A stretch of DNA of 64,000 bases, from assembly GCF_024448895.1 (NCBI RefSeq), contig NZ_JAMOIC010000014.1, forward strand, positions 1-64,000, written 5' to 3'. The notes under the pieces are model-generated. The model had not been told where the DNA came from. It ran no database searches and worked only from the letters and a program-made list of their open reading frames with translations. Numbering within the stretch: position 1 is the first letter of the stretch; each line of letters opens with the position of its first letter. Both the position numbers and the translations under genes were made by a program. Positions 63,585 through 64,000 of the stretch are shown here, piece after piece. The DNA is from Stutzerimonas stutzeri (lineage in GTDB: Bacteria > Pseudomonadota > Gammaproteobacteria > Pseudomonadales > Pseudomonadaceae).

Positions 63585-64000
63585 GTGATCGAATTCCAGC
63601 AAGTCCACAAAACCTATCGGGTCGCCGATCGCCGGGGCGCAGGCCGTGAAGTGCCTGCGCTCAAGCCGACAGAACTTGTGATTGGCGCGGGTGAAGTGTT
63701 CGGCCTGATCGGCCACTCCGGGGCCGGCAAGAGCACGCTGCTGCGTCTGATCAACCGCCTGGAAGAACCTTCCGGTGGTCGCATTCTGGTCAACGGCGAA
63801 GACGTCACCGCGCTGGATGCCGATGGGCTGCGGCGCTTCCGCCAGCGAGTCGGGATGATCTTCCAGCATTTCAATCTGCTGATGTCCAAGACGGTCGCTG
63901 ACAACGTCGCCATGCCACTGCGACTGGCCGGTAACCATTCACGTGCCGAGATCGACACGCGCGTTGCAGCCCTGCTCGCGCGCGTCGGCCTGCAAGACCA
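63585..64000 (+). CDS. metN: Methionine ABC transporter ATPase MetN (partial)
   Basis: The first 138 codons, cut by the window end. It begins with GTG ([11 protein letters not shown]) and contains Walker [10 protein letters not shown] followed by [23 protein letters not shown] and the Q-loop [18 protein letters not shown], closely matching MetN. It would drive D/L-methionine uptake with MetI and MetQ, expected downstream. The GTG start is preceded by AAGG ten bases away; TTG or ATG alternatives are not obvious. Confidence 0.9.
   Translation, partial: MIEFQQVHKTYRVADRRGAGREVPALKPTELVIGAGEVFGLIGHSGAGKSTLLRLINRLEEPSGGRILVNGEDVTALDADGLRRFRQRVGMIFQHFNLLMSKTVADNVAMPLRLAGNHSRAEIDTRVAALLARVGLQD

Overview
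The window reads as one continuous, high-GC gammaproteobacterial chromosome segment from a pseudomonad, most likely of the Stutzerimonas (Pseudomonas stutzeri) type. The evidence is the gene content and order (oxyR-recG-HDOD, an xcpR-Z-type secretion operon, pntAA-pntAB-pntB, polA-DUF2782-thrB, nrdJb-nrdJa, znuA/zur-znuC-znuB, katE, metN), the Pseudomonas-type REP palindromes scattered between genes, and DUF2388 proteins. This taxonomic placement is inference from remembered synteny, not from a database search. No rRNA, tRNA, phage, insertion sequence or CRISPR array was seen.

Layout. 0.2-4.5 kb: fliQ-fliR-flhB-flhA, the export gate of a flagellar system that looks like the secondary/lateral type. 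4.8-11.4 kb: single housekeeping or accessory genes (dienelactone hydrolase, MFS carrier, PilZ protein, a heme-oxygenase-like diiron protein paired with a methyltransferase, an AEC carrier). 11.4-15.3 kb: repeat-rich DNA around a zinc alcohol dehydrogenase operon and an epimerase. 15.4-19.9 kb: oxyR, recG and an HDOD protein. 20.0-27.7 kb: a type II secretion operon gspE-F-G-H-I-J-K-L-M on the minus strand, with no gspC or gspD nearby and with a 34-codon remnant of the gspF start lying just before gspF. 28.3-31.2 kb: proton-translocating transhydrogenase.

31.4-41.2 kb is the main accessory block: a signal-less gamma-glutamyltransferase homologue, a GntR/FCD regulator, an mdaB/ygiN quinone pair, a cytosine-deaminase-like amidohydrolase and a branched-chain-type ABC importer whose permease and both ATPases are fused in one 828-residue chain. 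A TTGCTAGC-type motif recurs in front of three of its transcription units and probably marks one regulon for import and hydrolysis of a small nitrogenous amide. 41.4-44.7 kb holds a DUF1127 protein, three tandem DUF2388 exported proteins and a DUF4105 periplasmic protein.

45.1-64 kb follows the polA-to-metN order of P. aeruginosa, with a Spot42/ErsA-position small RNA after polA. It is interrupted between thrB and nrdJb by a three-gene phospholipid cassette (CDP-alcohol phosphatidyltransferase, acyltransferase, CdsA paralogue) and ppnN. The window ends inside metN.
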